From: an uncultured Fidelibacterota bacterium
GTDB taxonomy: Bacteria; Marinisomatota; Marinisomatia; Marinisomatales; UBA1611
Reading direction: 5' to 3'
Length of the DNA stretch: 6,629 nucleotides
Assembly (NCBI GenBank): GCA_913041325.1
Contig: CAJWHU010000083.1
Span: 1-6,629 of the forward strand
Below the pieces are notes generated by a model. It was not told the DNA's origin. It was given only the letters and a program-made list of their open reading frames with translations, and ran no database searches. A program made the translations under genes and the position numbers. Position 1 is the stretch's first letter, and each line of letters opens with the position of its first letter. Below, piece after piece: positions 5,912 through 6,629 of the stretch.

Positions 5912-6629
5912 TCATAAAACTCCCACCCAATTTTGAAGATGATTTGACCTCCGAGGCTGGGGAGTGCAGGGTGAGTGAAAAATCGATGATCTTTTTCAGA
6001 GTCAAGTTCGTTTAAAATAATATCGTAAACATTATACCATTCAAATGAAAAGGATAAGCTATTTACATAAGCAGCTATTCCAGCATTGAATATGTTTTTG
6101 AAACTAGCCATCTCAGCTCTGCCCTCACTAAACATTGGTATTTTTTCAATCGGGTCTATAAAATATCCAGATTTTCTCCTATTCAATCTGTTATAATCTC
6201 CTGTCAACTCTAATATCATATGGTCTTGAAAGAGCTTGAAATTACCTTCTGCTTTTAGTGATAATATCGTTCCATAGCCCGATGAGCGCAGGGACAATGG
6301 ATCCTGCATTTTGTAAGATAATTTTAAACTAAAGTTGTCTGATATTGAACTGTTTAGTATAAGCTTAATTCCTTTGTGTGCTAGAGTAAAATTAGATGAT
6401 TCAGAAAATATTCTTTTCCAATAATTAGCATCATCTTTATTGTAAAATAATGTCAATTCTCCATCAATATGCTGTTTATTAATAGCTAAAGTGCTACTTA
6501 CGCAATTATTATTATAGGAGCTTGGTGTGTTATCCTTCTTAACAATTATAAAATAAGGGTGAGCGTTGACTCTTTCGGATTGAAATTGAAAATAAGCTGA
6601 CAATGATTCTAATTTTTTTTTCAGCCTCA
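5908..6629 (-). CDS. Probable outer-membrane beta-barrel protein, C-terminal part (cut by the window edge)
   Basis: The reading frame is open to the right edge, so the visible 240 or so residues are the C-terminal part of a longer protein; a TTG at 6603 is not needed as a start. I do not recognise a specific family. The sequence is rich in amphipathic alternating strands with aromatic girdles (SAYFQFQS, GELTLFYNK, NFSLKLSYKM, GTILSLKAEGNFKLF, MILELTGDYN, SLSFSFEWYNVYD) separated by polar turns. It ends GGQIIFKIGWEFYD, resembling the closing strand of porin-type or TonB-dependent barrels, although the final residue is Asp after Phe-Tyr. No plug, TonB box or signal sequence is in view. Its stop overlaps the btuG stop by four bases, tail to tail. 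It could be a porin, a transporter or another barrel; a link to B12 uptake is not shown. Confidence 0.6.
   Translation of the reverse strand, partial: RLKKKLESLSAYFQFQSERVNAHPYFIIVKKDNTPSSYNNNCVSSTLAINKQHIDGELTLFYNKDDANYWKRIFSESSNFTLAHKGIKLILNSSISDNFSLKLSYKMQDPLSLRSSGYGTILSLKAEGNFKLFQDHMILELTGDYNRLNRRKSGYFIDPIEKIPMFSEGRAEMASFKNIFNAGIAAYVNSLSFSFEWYNVYDIILNELDSEKDHRFFTHPALPSLGGQIIFKIGWEFYD

Overview
The window reads as a low-GC, AT-rich chromosomal segment from a Gram-negative bacterium of the FCB group (Bacteroidota or a relative such as the marine Marinimicrobia/SAR406 lineage; the exact phylum is inference). The reasons are a BtuG-like surface lipoprotein with an acidic patch after its lipobox cysteine, an outer-membrane beta-barrel C-terminus ending in aromatic residues, mostly weak Shine-Dalgarno sequences, and tightly overlapped housekeeping genes.

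Left part (1-4571, all minus strand): one compact operon, in transcription order NlpC/P60 peptidase, HNH endonuclease, trpS, scpA, scpB, rluB and cmk (cut by the left edge). Several junctions overlap: ATGA between the peptidase and HNH genes, ATGA between trpS and scpA, and TAGTG between scpA and scpB. This implies translational coupling. The operon mixes muropeptide handling, tryptophan charging, the SMC partners ScpA/ScpB, an rRNA pseudouridine synthase and pyrimidine nucleotide metabolism.

Centre (4572-4903): a 332-base divergent intergenic region, mostly filled by a plus-strand cobalamin (B12) riboswitch. Its helices, its five-membered conserved core and a complementary L5/L13 kissing-loop pair can be read directly. 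An expression platform with mutually exclusive pairings sits in front of the ribosome binding site of the next gene.

Right part (4904-6629): the riboswitch-controlled gene encodes a beta-propeller surface lipoprotein resembling BtuG, the cobalamin-capturing partner of the TonB-dependent transporter BtuB. It stands alone: no btuB follows. A convergent minus-strand gene overlaps its stop codon by 4 bases and encodes the C-terminal part of a probable outer-membrane beta-barrel that runs off the right edge.

The most noteworthy content is the riboswitch-btuG unit: an apparently solitary B12 capture lipoprotein with a switch whose OFF mechanism can be modelled from the sequence. I saw no CRISPR array, insertion sequence, tRNA, rRNA or phage gene.
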